NCBI RefSeq assembly: GCF_920984675.1
Contig: NZ_CAKLBV010000010.1
Span: 1-64,000 of the forward strand
Direction: 5' to 3'
Length of the DNA stretch: 64,000 nucleotides
Source: Methylobacterium sp. Leaf118
GTDB taxonomy: Bacteria > Pseudomonadota > Alphaproteobacteria > Rhizobiales > Beijerinckiaceae
Of this stretch, positions 33,319 to 42,498 are shown piece after piece. The position numbers and the translations under genes were made by a program. Every line of letters starts with the position of its first letter. Positions within the stretch are counted from its first letter, which is position 1. The notes below the pieces were generated by a model that was not told the origin of the DNA, did not search any database, and saw nothing but the letters and a program-made list of their open reading frames with translations.

Positions 33319-36300
33319 ATGCGCCTGAACGTCTCGGCCTGGGCGATCCGCAAGCCCATTCCCTCGCTCGTCCTGTTCCTCGTGCTGATGGTGCTCGGCC
33401 TCGTCAGCTTCCGGAGCCTGCCGATCACGCGGTTTCCCAACATCGACATCCCGATCGTCTCGGTGGCGATCACCCAATCCGGTGCGGCGCCCTCGGAACT
33501 CCAGACCCAGGTCACGAAATGGGTCGAGGATTCGGTGGCGGGCGTGAAGGGCGTCAAGCACATCCTCTCGACGATCTCGGAGGGCTCCTCGATCACGACG
33601 ATCGAGTTCCGCCTGGAGACGAACCAGGACCGCGCCGTCAACGACGTGAAGGACGCGATCTCGAAGATCCGCATCAACCTGCCCCGCACCATCGACGAGC
33701 CGATCATCAGCCGCGTCGAGATCGCCGGCCTGCCGATCATGATCTACGGCGCCTCGGCGCCGGCCATGACGCCGGAGGACCTGTCGTGGTTCGTCGACGA
33801 CGTGGTGGCCCGCCAGATCCAGGGCGTGAAGGGGGTCGGCGGCGTCGAGCGGCTGGGCGGCGTCGCCCGCGAGATCCGGGTGACGCTCAAGCCCGACCGG
33901 CTGCTCGCCCTCGGCATCACCGCGGCCGACGTGAACCGGCAGCTGCGCCTCACCTCCGCCGACATGGCGGGCGGGCGCGGGGAGCTCGCCGGCTCGGAGC
34001 AGTCGATCCGCACGCTCGGCGGCTCGGCGAGCCTGGAGACGCTGGGGGCCACCTCCATCGTCGTGCCGGGCGGGCGCAAGGTGCGCCTCGACGAACTGGC
34101 CACCCTGATGGATTCGGCGGAGGAGCCGCGCACCTTCGCCCGGTTCAACGGCGAGCCGGTGGTCGGCTTCGCGATCTCCCGGGCCATGGGGGCGAGCGAC
34201 GCCGAGGTCGCCACCGCCGTGGCCAAGCGGATCGCGGAGCTGCACGCGGCCAATCCCGACGTGCGCTTCGACCTGATCGACACCAGCGTGATCAACACCG
34301 TCGGCAACTATCACTCGGCGATGCTCGGCCTGCTCGAAGGCGCGGCCCTCGCGGTGATCGTGGTGTTCCTGTTCCTGCGCGACTGGCGCGCGACGCTCAT
34401 CGCCGCCGTGGCCCTGCCGCTCTCGGTGCTGCCGACCTTCTGGGTCATGAGCGCCCTGGGCTTCTCGCTCAACGCGGTGAGCCTGCTCGCCATCACGCTG
34501 GTGACCGGCATCCTGGTCGACGACGCCATCGTCGAGATCGAGAACATCGTCCGCCACATGCGGATGGGCAAATCGCCCTACCGCGCCGCCCTGGAGGCCG
34601 CCGACGAGATCGGGCTCGCGGTCATCGCGATCACCGCGACCATCATCGCGATCTTCGCGCCGGTCTCGTTCATGCCGGGCATCGCCGGCCAGTACTTCAA
34701 GCAGTTCGGGCTGACCATCGCGGCGGCGGTGTTCATGTCGCTGCTGGTGGCGCGCCTCATCACGCCGCTCCTGGCCGCCTATTTCCTGCGCGATCACGGC
34801 CCCGAGGACGAGCGCGAGGGCGCGGTGATGCGGCTCTACGGCCGGATCGTGGCGTGGTCGGTGCGCCACAAATACCTCACCCTGGTGCTCGGGCTCGCCT
34901 GCTTTGCCGGCTCGATCGCGTCCACGAAGCTCCTGCCCGCGGGCTTCCTGCCGGCGGAGGACGCGGCGCGCACGATGTTCGTGGTGGAACTGCCCCCCGG
35001 CGCCCGGCTGGACGACACCCGGCGGGTCGCCGACGCGATCGTCGCGACGATCCGGGCGATGCCCGAGGTCCGCTCGGTCTTCGTCGATGGCGGGCGCCAG
35101 CTGCCGGGCAAGAAGGAGGTCCGGCTCGCGAGCCTCACGGTGAATCTCACCCCGAAGAACACCCGCCACCTCACCCAGAAGCAGATCGACCTCAAGATCT
35201 CGGACATCCTGCGGCAGGTGCCCGACATCCGCTTCTGGTCGCTTCAGGAGGGCGGCCAGCGCGAATTCGCCCTGATCGTCTCCGGCCCCGACAAGGACGT
35301 GGTGGCCGAGGTCGCGAGCCGGCTCCAGCGCGAGGCCATGGGCGTGCCCCACCTCGTCAACGTCATGTCGACGGCCCCCCTCGACCGCACCGAGATCCGA
35401 ATCGTGCCGAAGCCCGGGGTCGCGGCCGATCTCGGCGTCTCGACCGACCTCATCGCCGAGACGGTCCGGGTCGGCACCATCGGCGACATCGCGGCCAACC
35501 TCGCCAAGTTCAACGCCAAGGATCGCCAAGTGCCGATCCGGGTGATGCTGCCCGAGACCGTGCGCGGCCAGCTGCCCGAGATCGAGACCCTCAAGGTGCC
35601 GGTGAAGGCCGGCGCCGCGGTGCCGCTCTCCACGGTGGCCGATCTGCGGCTCGGGCGCGGCCCCACCGCCATCGACCGCTACGACCGCACGATCCGCGTC
35701 GCCATCGAGGGCGATCTCCAGGGCTCGGACGCGCTGGGCACCATCATCGAGCAGGTGCTGGCCCTGCCGGCCGCCACCACCCTGCCCGACGGCGTCACCA
35801 TCAAGCAGACCGGCGACGCCGAGGTGATGGGCGAGGTGTTCGAGGGCTTCGCGCTCGCCATGGGCGCCGGGCTGATGATGGTGTTCGGCGTCCTCGTGCT
35901 GCTGTTCGGCAACTTCCTGCAGCCGCTGACGATCCTGTTCTCGCTCCCGCTCTCGATCGGCGGCGCCATCCTCGGTCTGTTGCTCTTCCACATGCCGATC
36001 TCGATGCCGGTCGTGATCGGCATCCTGATGCTGATGGGCGTGGTGACCAAGAACGCGATCATGCTGGTCGATTTCGCCGTGGAGGAGATGGCCCGCGGGG
36101 TCGACCGGGTCACCGCCATCGTCGAGGCCGGCCGCAAGCGGGCGCGGCCGATCGTGATGACCACCATCGCCATGGCGGCCGGCATGGTGCCCTCGGCCAT
36201 GGCGCTCGGCATCGGCGGCGAGTTCCGGGCTCCGATGGCGGTGGCGGTGATCGGCGGGTTGATCGTCTCGACGGTGCTCTCGCTCGTGTTCGTGCCGGCG

Positions 36301-36459
36301 ATCTTCCTGCTCGTCGACGACCTGTCGGGAGTGTTCGTGCGGCTGTTTTCGCGGTTCATCGGCGCCGTGGACGAGCCGCAGCCGGAGGCGACCTATCGTC
36401 CCGACACGCCGCCGGCGAACCTGCTGGGCGCCCCCGTGTCGCGGGTCGCCGCCGAATAG
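33319..36459 (+). CDS. RND efflux permease
   Basis: This 1046-residue proton-driven pump begins SAWAIRKPIPSLVLFLVLMV with the first membrane helix. It contains FPNIDIPIVSVAITQSGAAP, TGILVDDAIVEIENIVRHM with the aspartate pair at about 401-402, and GVVTKNAIMLVDFAVEEM in the second half. Two hydrophobic blocks and two large periplasmic loops give the normal twelve-helix layout. Its sequence differs clearly from the permease at 2515, so it is a separate system. The gene is 10 bp after its adaptor. Substrate is unknown. Confidence 0.95.
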   Translation: MRLNVSAWAIRKPIPSLVLFLVLMVLGLVSFRSLPITRFPNIDIPIVSVAITQSGAAPSELQTQVTKWVEDSVAGVKGVKHILSTISEGSSITTIEFRLETNQDRAVNDVKDAISKIRINLPRTIDEPIISRVEIAGLPIMIYGASAPAMTPEDLSWFVDDVVARQIQGVKGVGGVERLGGVAREIRVTLKPDRLLALGITAADVNRQLRLTSADMAGGRGELAGSEQSIRTLGGSASLETLGATSIVVPGGRKVRLDELATLMDSAEEPRTFARFNGEPVVGFAISRAMGASDAEVATAVAKRIAELHAANPDVRFDLIDTSVINTVGNYHSAMLGLLEGAALAVIVVFLFLRDWRATLIAAVALPLSVLPTFWVMSALGFSLNAVSLLAITLVTGILVDDAIVEIENIVRHMRMGKSPYRAALEAADEIGLAVIAITATIIAIFAPVSFMPGIAGQYFKQFGLTIAAAVFMSLLVARLITPLLAAYFLRDHGPEDEREGAVMRLYGRIVAWSVRHKYLTLVLGLACFAGSIASTKLLPAGFLPAEDAARTMFVVELPPGARLDDTRRVADAIVATIRAMPEVRSVFVDGGRQLPGKKEVRLASLTVNLTPKNTRHLTQKQIDLKISDILRQVPDIRFWSLQEGGQREFALIVSGPDKDVVAEVASRLQREAMGVPHLVNVMSTAPLDRTEIRIVPKPGVAADLGVSTDLIAETVRVGTIGDIAANLAKFNAKDRQVPIRVMLPETVRGQLPEIETLKVPVKAGAAVPLSTVADLRLGRGPTAIDRYDRTIRVAIEGDLQGSDALGTIIEQVLALPAATTLPDGVTIKQTGDAEVMGEVFEGFALAMGAGLMMVFGVLVLLFGNFLQPLTILFSLPLSIGGAILGLLLFHMPISMPVVIGILMLMGVVTKNAIMLVDFAVEEMARGVDRVTAIVEAGRKRARPIVMTTIAMAAGMVPSAMALGIGGEFRAPMAVAVIGGLIVSTVLSLVFVPAIFLLVDDLSGVFVRLFSRFIGAVDEPQPEATYRPDTPPANLLGAPVSRVAAE

Positions 36460-36810
36460 GAGACCGGGCGCCCCGCCGCGACGGGCGGAGCGACGCGCGG
36501 CGCGGGCTGACGTGAAGCGAGCCGTGCCCGGACCAGATCCGGACAATCCAATTCGAACGCGGGAGCGATCGCGTCGGCCCGAGAGGTGGAGACCGGCGCT
36601 CGGGCCGATGCGGAACAAGAACCGAGAAACGCGTCCTCGATCTCGGATTCGGGAGGATTCTCTACCGGCGCGGCGGTTGCTGCGGCGATGCCGCCGGCGA
36701 ATACGGCGCGCTGCCCGTAGGAGACGAACGCAAAGCTTTTCGCAACGTTTTCGTTATATCATTGGCCTCGCTGCTTCGGGTCCGAAGGCTCGCGGCTGAC
36801 GGATGTCCTC
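36460..36810. other. Intergenic region before HD-GYP gene
   Basis: About 350 bp. The last 100 bp are AT-richer (TTTTCGCAACGTTTTCG then TTATAT at 36754-36759), which could be a -10 region for the downstream gene. No convincing -35 box, hairpin or RNA gene was recognised. Confidence 0.4.
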
Positions 36811-38001
36811 ATGCCGGAACGCCTCGTCTGCCTCGTGTCAGACCGCCGCGCGCGGGCGGAGCGGCTGGCGCGCGGCATCGCTCTCGTCCTGCCCTGCCGC
36901 GTGATCGAGCCGGGCGGAGCCCTTCCCCCGGGGCGCGTCTCCGCCTTCGTCCTCGATCTCGATGCGGAACGCGCCGAGGGCAGCGCCTGGATGGCGCGCC
37001 TCGCCGACCGGATCCGCGCCGACGTCGAACCCTGCCTCTGCCTCGCCCGGGGCAACGGGGCCCAGGACGCGGCGGCCCGGCGGCTGTTCGGCGCGACGGC
37101 CGTGATCGATCCGCGCGGCTCCGTCGGCATCGTCCCGACGCTGCTGCGACTCATCGAGGAGGCGCAGGCCCGGGAGCGCCCAGCCGGGGCGGGGCAAGGG
37201 GGCGGGCAAGGGGCTGGGCCGAGCTCTGTGCAAAGCCCGGCGCCCGGACACGACACCGAGAGGCGGGCGGCGGCGGAGGCCCGGACCGGCAGCCCCGAGG
37301 CACGGGCCGCCGCCGCGACGACACTCGTCACCGGCCTGTTCGCCGAAGCCGCCGCCGGCCGGGCGCCCGACCCGGTGGAGGCGGAGGCGGGCACGCAGAT
37401 CGTGCTCGACACTGTCTCGGAGATCGGCATCCGCGCCTGGCTCGACCTCGTCTGGCGCCACGACATCCAAGTCTACCAGCACTCCCTCAGCGTGGCGGGC
37501 TTCGCCGCCGCCTTCGCGGCCGAACTCGGCTTCCCCCGAGCCGACCGGGAGCGGCTCGCCCGGGCCGCCCTGCTCCACGATGTCGGCAAGGCCCTGATCC
37601 CGCTCGCCATCCTTCAGAAGCCGGGGGTTCTGACCCCGGACGAGATGGCGGTGATGCAGACCCACGCCGCCCTCGGGGCCGACCTGCTGGCGCAGGAGGG
37701 CGCCTACGGCGCCGACATCCTCGACGCGGTGCGCCACCATCACGAGCGCCTGGACGGCTCGGGCTATCCGGAGGGCCTGATGGCCGGGCGGATCGGCGAC
37801 CTGACCCGGATCGTGGCGATCTGCGACGTCCATTCCGCGCTCACCGAGCGCCGGGTCTACCGGCCCCCGCTGCCCGTCGCGGAAGCCTGGGCGATCATGC
37901 ATGCCCAGGCCGGGCAGCTCGATCCGGACCTGCTGCGGGCCTACCGCCCGATCGTGGCCCGCGCCGGCTCCGGGGCGGGCGGACCGATTCCGCCCGGCTG
38001 A
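36811..38001 (+). CDS. HD-GYP domain protein (predicted cyclic di-GMP phosphodiesterase)
   Basis: The protein has 396 residues. Residues 1-115 look like a degenerate receiver (LVCLVSDRRARAERLARGIA, AFVLDLDAE). A low-complexity linker spans about 120-170. The HD-GYP domain covers about 195-380, with the HD pair at 256-257 (ALLHDVGKALIP) and the defining HHHERLDGSGYP at 309-320. Both hallmark motifs are intact, so hydrolysis of c-di-GMP is expected. It is a candidate regulator of motility or biofilm. The receiver has changed acidic residues, so phosphorylation is uncertain. It converges on the agmatinase gene 5 bp away. Confidence 0.9.
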   Translation: MPERLVCLVSDRRARAERLARGIALVLPCRVIEPGGALPPGRVSAFVLDLDAERAEGSAWMARLADRIRADVEPCLCLARGNGAQDAAARRLFGATAVIDPRGSVGIVPTLLRLIEEAQARERPAGAGQGGGQGAGPSSVQSPAPGHDTERRAAAEARTGSPEARAAAATTLVTGLFAEAAAGRAPDPVEAEAGTQIVLDTVSEIGIRAWLDLVWRHDIQVYQHSLSVAGFAAAFAAELGFPRADRERLARAALLHDVGKALIPLAILQKPGVLTPDEMAVMQTHAALGADLLAQEGAYGADILDAVRHHHERLDGSGYPEGLMAGRIGDLTRIVAICDVHSALTERRVYRPPLPVAEAWAIMHAQAGQLDPDLLRAYRPIVARAGSGAGGPIPPG

Positions 38002-38006
38002 TCGGA

Positions 38007-39014
38007 TCAGGGGCCCCCGTCCGTCCCGCGCCGCGCCGCGACGCGCTCCGCCAGGAGGCACAGGATCTCGAAGGCGAGGCCCGCCCCGGCGAGCGCCGTG
38101 ACGCCCGCCGGATCGAGCGGGGGGGCGACCTCCACCACGTCCGCACCGACGAGGTCGAGCCCGCGCAGGGCCCGCAGCAGATGCAGCGCCTCCCGCGTCG
38201 TGAAGCCGCCGATCTCCGGCGTGCCGGTGCCGGGGGCGAAGGCGGGATCGAGGGCGTCGATGTCGAAGCTCAGATAGGCGGGCGCCTCGCCGATCACGGC
38301 CCGGGCCTCCGCCGCTACCTCGGGCAGGCCGCGGGCGCAGACCTCCTCCATCTCGATGATCCGGATGCCCTGCCCCCGCGCCCAGTCGCGCTCGTCGGCG
38401 GCGTCCAGGCTGCCGCGGAGGCCGATCTGCACGCAGCGCCGCGGATCGAGCGCGCCCACCTCCACCGCCCGCCGGAACGGGGTGCCGTGGGTGAGGCGCG
38501 ATCCGCCGTACTGGCTGTCGTCGGTGTCGCTGTGGGCGTCGATATGGATCAGGCCGAGCGGCCGGGCGGCCCCCAGCGCCCGCAGGACCGGATAGCTCAC
38601 GAAATGATCGCCGCCGACCGAGAGCGGCACGATCCCGGCCTCGGCCAGCGGCCGGTAGAAGGCCTCGATGCGCCGGTCCGTGTCGGCGGCGTCGACGGGG
38701 TTGACCGGCACGTCGCCGAGATCGGCGCAGGCGGCGAGCGCGTAGGGGGCGATGCCGGTGGCGTGGTTGATCGCCCGCGTCCCGGTCGAGGCCTCGCGCA
38801 CCGCCCGCGGGCCCAGCCGGGCACCGGGCCGGTTCGTGGTGGTGCCGTCGAAGGGGATGCCGATGAGCCCGATCTCGACGGCGCCCGGCGCGTCCTCCGG
38901 GGCGAGCACCGGCAGCCGCATGAAGCTCGCGATCCCCGAGAAGCGCGGCGTCTCCATCCCCGAGGCCGGCCGGAACCGTGCGCGCCGCTCCGCCCCGTCC
39001 GCGTCCCGCGCCAT
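38007..39014 (-). CDS. speB: Agmatinase-family ureohydrolase
   Basis: This 335-residue manganese enzyme belongs to the arginase family. Metal ligands are visible in VGGDHFVSYP (H137), IHIDAHSDTDD (D159, H161, D163) and SFDIDALDPAFAPGTGTPE (D251, D253). IPFDGTTTNRPGARLGPRAV is typical of agmatinases and guanidino-acid hydrolases rather than arginase. It should release urea from agmatine or a related guanidino compound, giving putrescine in the agmatine case. The exact substrate is not certain. Start ATG with GGGAGGGAG upstream. Confidence 0.9.
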   Translation of the reverse strand: MARDADGAERRARFRPASGMETPRFSGIASFMRLPVLAPEDAPGAVEIGLIGIPFDGTTTNRPGARLGPRAVREASTGTRAINHATGIAPYALAACADLGDVPVNPVDAADTDRRIEAFYRPLAEAGIVPLSVGGDHFVSYPVLRALGAARPLGLIHIDAHSDTDDSQYGGSRLTHGTPFRRAVEVGALDPRRCVQIGLRGSLDAADERDWARGQGIRIIEMEEVCARGLPEVAAEARAVIGEAPAYLSFDIDALDPAFAPGTGTPEIGGFTTREALHLLRALRGLDLVGADVVEVAPPLDPAGVTALAGAGLAFEILCLLAERVAARRGTDGGP

Positions 39015-39090
39015 GGCGCTCCCTCCCTGAATCGGGCTCCGCCCCGCCCGATGCGGGCGCTCAATCCCGCCCCGTGTCGCTTGAGGCCGA

Positions 39091-40506
39091 TTACTCGCTT
39101 GCCGCCGACTCCCGTGCCATCTTGGCCGCTCTCGCCGCCTTGGCGGCCTTCAGCGTCTCGCGCAGCGCCCGCGCGGCGCCCGCCCGGGTGACCTGGCGCC
39201 CGCGGGCCAGCGCCAGCGCGTCGCCGGGCACGTCCTGGGTGATGACCGAGCCTGCCCCGACGAGCGCCCCGTCGCCGATGCGGACGGGGGCCACCAGGGC
39301 CGCGTTCGAGCCGATGAAGGCGCCCGCGCCGATCACGGTGCGGTGCTTCGAGACGCCGTCGTAGTTGCAGGTGATGGTGCCCGCGCCGATATTGGCGCCC
39401 GCGCCGACCTCGGCGTCGCCGAGATAGGTGAGGTGCGAGGCCTTGGCACCCGCATGCAGGGTCGCGTTCTTGATCTCGACGAAGTTGCCGAGATGGACCC
39501 CCGCCTCCAGCACCGCGCCGCCGCGCAGGCGCACATGCGGGCCGATATCGACGCCGTCCATCAGCCGGGCGTCGTGCAGGTGCGAGAAGGCGCGGATCGT
39601 GCAGCCGTCCCCGATCACCACGCCGGGGCCGAACACGCAGTGGGGCTCGATCGTCACGTCGCGGCCGAGCACCGTGTCGGCGCCGAGGAACACCGTCTCG
39701 GGGGCGACGAGCGTCGCGCCGCCGAGCTGAGCGGCGCGACGCAGCCGCGCCTGGATCGTGGCCTCGGCGACGCCGAGCTGCACCCGGTCGTTGACGCCGA
39801 GCGCCTCGCTCTCCGCCACCGGCACCACGGCGACGGCGAGCCCCTCGGCGACGGCGAGCGCCACCGCGTCGGTGAGGTAGTATTCGCGATTGGCGTTGTC
39901 GTTGCCGATCCGCGCGAGCAGGGATAGCGCGTGCGGGCCCGCGAGCGCCATCAGCCCGGCATTGGAAAGGCGCACCTGCCGCTCGGCCTCGCTCGCATCC
40001 TTCTCCTCGCGGATCGCCCGGACCCGGCCGTCCTCGGTCAGGACCCGGCCGTAGCCTGCGGGATTCTCCGCCTCGAAGGCCAGCACCGCGACCGCCGCGC
40101 CCGCGCGCAAGGGGGCGCGCAGCCGGGCATAGGTCTCGGCGGTGATGAGCGGCGTGTCGCCGAAGGCCACGAGGAGGTCCGCCTCCGAGCCGTCCAGCGC
40201 CGCGCGGGCGGCGAGCACCGCGTGGGCGGTGCCGAGCCGCTCGGCCTGGGGATGCACGCTGGCTCCGGGGGCGAGCCGGGCGATCTCCTCGGCCACGTCG
40301 GCGCGGCCGGGCTCGACCACCACCGCGAGCCGGGCGGCGCCGGCCTCCTGCACGGCGACGAGCACGTGGCCGAGCATCGAGCGGCCCGCCAGCGCGTGCA
40401 GCACCTTGGGCCGGTCGGAGCGCATCCGCGTGCCCTTGCCCGCGGCGAGCACCACCGCGGTGAAGCCGCTCCCGTCCGGGCCGTGGCCCGCGCCCTCGAT
40501 CGCCAT
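39091..40506 (-). CDS. glmU: Bifunctional GlmU: N-acetylglucosamine-1-P uridyltransferase and acetyltransferase
   Basis: This 471-residue enzyme makes UDP-GlcNAc. The N-terminal pyrophosphorylase has AVVLAAGKGTRMRSDRPKVL with the nucleotide loop and DLLVAFGDTPLITAETYARL. The C-terminal half is a left-handed beta helix of hexapeptide repeats, ending with AGANIGAGTITCNYDGVSKH, which holds acetyl-CoA-site residues. The product feeds peptidoglycan and lipopolysaccharide synthesis. Start ATG at 40506. An in-frame extension to 41016 runs into a tandem repeat and is rejected. It is probably transcribed alone; a VNTR lies about 100 bp upstream. Confidence 0.96.
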   Translation of the reverse strand: MAIEGAGHGPDGSGFTAVVLAAGKGTRMRSDRPKVLHALAGRSMLGHVLVAVQEAGAARLAVVVEPGRADVAEEIARLAPGASVHPQAERLGTAHAVLAARAALDGSEADLLVAFGDTPLITAETYARLRAPLRAGAAVAVLAFEAENPAGYGRVLTEDGRVRAIREEKDASEAERQVRLSNAGLMALAGPHALSLLARIGNDNANREYYLTDAVALAVAEGLAVAVVPVAESEALGVNDRVQLGVAEATIQARLRRAAQLGGATLVAPETVFLGADTVLGRDVTIEPHCVFGPGVVIGDGCTIRAFSHLHDARLMDGVDIGPHVRLRGGAVLEAGVHLGNFVEIKNATLHAGAKASHLTYLGDAEVGAGANIGAGTITCNYDGVSKHRTVIGAGAFIGSNAALVAPVRIGDGALVGAGSVITQDVPGDALALARGRQVTRAGAARALRETLKAAKAARAAKMARESAASE

Positions 40507-41125
40507 GCCGATCCGGTCTCCCGCACCCTGTGCCCCGCGGCGGGGGTCGCCGGAGACGCTTAGCCGATCCCCGCGCGGGCGCGAAGGCCGCATCCGTGGC
40601 GCGCGGCCAGGAGGGGCATGGCCAGGACGGGCATGGCCAGGACGGGCATGGCCAGGACGGGCATGGCCAGGACGGGCATGGCGGCGCCGACGCGTCGCCC
40701 GCGACCGGGACACCCACAGGAGGCTGCGCCGATCGTCCCCATTCGCCATGAAGGTTCGGGAGAAGGCCTCCCCGAGGTCGGATGCGTGAGAGTGCGAAGC
40801 AACGTGACCTTGGAAAAAATTGATTTGTCCTGCGTCTGAAGACGCTTGGCCGATCTGCGATGTCAGGGGCATTGACGTCGATGACAACGAATCGGTCCGT
40901 GATCGCGCCGGACGCCAGAAAATGAAAGAGATCAAGGCCCATCGGTCCGTCTCGCGGTCGCCAAGCATCGCCGGTCGGTGAATTCCACCTAAAGCTTTGC
41001 AAATGAGGAGATACAACCGATTTGGTTGCGGGTGCCGCGATCCGCGCGCGCCCGGCCTGACCGGGTGCGGTCGATTTTATCGCGAAAAACCTTCCGGTGG
41101 GGGAAGGTTGCGCTACCTCCCCCGG
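40507..41125. other. Long intergenic region upstream of glmU
   Basis: About 620 bp. The first part holds the 15-bp tandem repeat. From 40790 to 41000 the sequence is clearly less GC-rich than its surroundings and may be old foreign or decayed DNA. Both strands have open frames here but none has a ribosome site or recognised family. A hairpin (AACCTTCC/GGAAGGTT) lies at 41088-41109, just before the next small gene. Confidence 0.45.
40605..40679. repeat. 15-bp tandem repeat, five copies
   Basis: The unit GGCCAGGACGGGCAT repeats without interruption five times, with one base change in the first copy. Since 15 is a multiple of three, every frame stays open (minus strand: Met-Pro-Val-Leu-Ala). 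It lies about 100-170 bp upstream of the glmU start and is a good candidate VNTR. Confidence 0.85.
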
Positions 41126-41368
41126 ATGCCCCGTCTCGTGACATACGCGATCGGCGATCGGGAGGACGGTCTGTTCGACGTGACCGCGACGATCGCGCCC
41201 GACAAGGTCTTCCGGCGCCAAGGCCTCGCCACCCGGGCGGAGGCCGAGGAATGGGTGGAGGGCCTGCGCGTCCTCATGGCCGCGCTCGGCGCCCCCGTCG
41301 CCCGGGCCGAGCCGGAGGCGGAGCTCCCGGTGCGGGACCCGGCCTGGGCCCGGCGCGGCGCGGGGTGA
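41126..41368 (+). CDS. Small protein of unknown function (80 aa)
   Basis: The ATG at 41126 begins a sensible alpha/beta product. A strand-rich start (LVTYAIGDREDGLFDVTATI) is followed by a helix (LATRAEAEEWVEGLRVLMAA) and a polar tail. No clear ribosome site is seen and a hairpin ends 16 bp upstream. No family was recognised. It is convergent with the heme-binding-like gene. Confidence 0.55.
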   Translation: MPRLVTYAIGDREDGLFDVTATIAPDKVFRRQGLATRAEAEEWVEGLRVLMAALGAPVARAEPEAELPVRDPAWARRGAG

Positions 41369-41432
41369 GACGCCTGCGCGACGATCGCAAAAGGGCGCCG
41401 CGCCGTCAGACAGGCGCGGGCGCCCGCGGCGT

Positions 41433-41867
41433 TCAGGTCCGCCAGGGGTGATCCGGCAGTTCGGTGTCGCCGACGACCTTGGCGCCGGCCAGGGCCACCG
41501 CCTCGTCGTTCTCCACCGAGGAGCCGCTGACTCCGATGGCGCCGGACATCTCGCCGTCGGAATCCACGATCGGGATGCCGCCGGGGAAGGTGATGAGGCC
41601 GTCGTTCGAGTGCTCGATCCCGTAGAGCGAGCCGCCGGGCTGCGAGAGGCTGCCGATGGCGCCGGTCTTCATGCCGAAGAACACGGCGGTCTTGGCCTTC
41701 TTCTGGGCGATGTCGATGGAGCCGACCCAGGCGCCGTCCATCCGGTCGAACGCCTTGAGGTTGCCGCCGGAATCGACCACCGCGATGCACATCTGCGTGC
41801 CGAGTTCGACCGCCTTGGCGCGGGCGGCGGCGATCGCCTTCTCCGCCTGTTCGAGGGTGACGTGCAT
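41433..41867 (-). CDS. GlcG/HbpS-family heme-binding-like protein
   Basis: The protein is 144 residues. It has the pattern [40 protein letters not shown], then [20 protein letters not shown] and [16 protein letters not shown]. This is the GlcG/HbpS family, some members of which bind heme or corrinoids while others are encoded with glycolate or diol catabolism. No such genes are nearby. The start has a strong GGAGGAC site nine bases upstream. No export signal is visible, so it is probably cytoplasmic. Confidence 0.9.
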   Translation of the reverse strand: MHVTLEQAEKAIAAARAKAVELGTQMCIAVVDSGGNLKAFDRMDGAWVGSIDIAQKKAKTAVFFGMKTGAIGSLSQPGGSLYGIEHSNDGLITFPGGIPIVDSDGEMSGAIGVSGSSVENDEAVALAGAKVVGDTELPDHPWRT

Positions 41868-42102
41868 GCGCGTGTCCTCCGTTCCTGAGTGGGCTCGTGC
41901 CCGCGTTTGTTCTTGAGAGCCTGCACGGGCTCCCGGCCGAGGTATGCCCCGGCTCCGTCCGTTCAAGTCGCCTCGCGCGCCATCGTTTTTGCGTCGGCCT
42001 GTCGGGGCCGGCTACCCTGGCCCGTCCTCGCGCATCGTTTCCGTCCGAACGCCGGACGCCCCCTGTCGGGACGCGGGCGCGAGGAGCGGGAAAGGAACAG
42101 CC

Positions 42103-42498
42103 ATGCTCTATGCCATCCTCTGCTACCACGACGAAGCCGCGGTCTGCGCCTGGAGCCGGGAGCAGGACGAGGCCGTGATGGCGCGGCTCGGCGCCGTGCA
42201 GGAGCGGCTCGCGGCGGACGGAACGCTCGGCCCCGTGGTGCGGCTGATGCCGACCACCGCCGCCACCACCCTGCGCAAGGACGTCGAGCCGCCCCTCGTC
42301 ATCGACGGCCCCTTCGCCGAGACCAAGGAGCAGCTCCTCGGCTTCTACCTCGTCGAGGTGGCGGGGCTGGAGGCGGCCCTGGCGATCGCCCGCGCGCTGG
42401 GGGCGGCCAATCCCGGCGGCGCCTACGAGCTGCGCCCGGTCGGCCATTTCCATCCCGGCGCCCTTCCGGAGAGGCGGCCCGCGAGCGAGGCGTCATGA
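42103..42498 (+). CDS. DGPF (YCII-related) protein, ECF42 partner
   Basis: This 131-residue protein has a YCII-like ferredoxin fold. The diagnostic DGPF motif is in LVIDGPFAETKEQLLGFYLV, and GGAYELRPVGHFHP ends the domain. DGPF proteins are regularly encoded beside ECF42 sigma factors, and here the stop overlaps the sigma start in ATGA. Their role with the sigma factor is not understood. There is no anti-sigma factor. The ATG at 42103 has AAAGGA upstream. Confidence 0.9.
   Translation: MLYAILCYHDEAAVCAWSREQDEAVMARLGAVQERLAADGTLGPVVRLMPTTAATTLRKDVEPPLVIDGPFAETKEQLLGFYLVEVAGLEAALAIARALGAANPGGAYELRPVGHFHPGALPERRPASEAS

Noticed and set aside
33169-36618. An 1149-codon minus-strand open frame
   Set aside because: It is the antisense of the second RND permease and is rich in His/Asp/Arg, as such shadows are.
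40605-40679. A CRISPR or coding repeat
   Set aside because: The 15-bp copies are directly joined without spacers, and the encoded pentapeptide frame has no ribosome site.
39091-41016. A 641-residue form of GlmU
   Set aside because: The extra N-terminal part is translated tandem repeat and low-GC filler. The ATG at 40506 gives the normal GlmU length.
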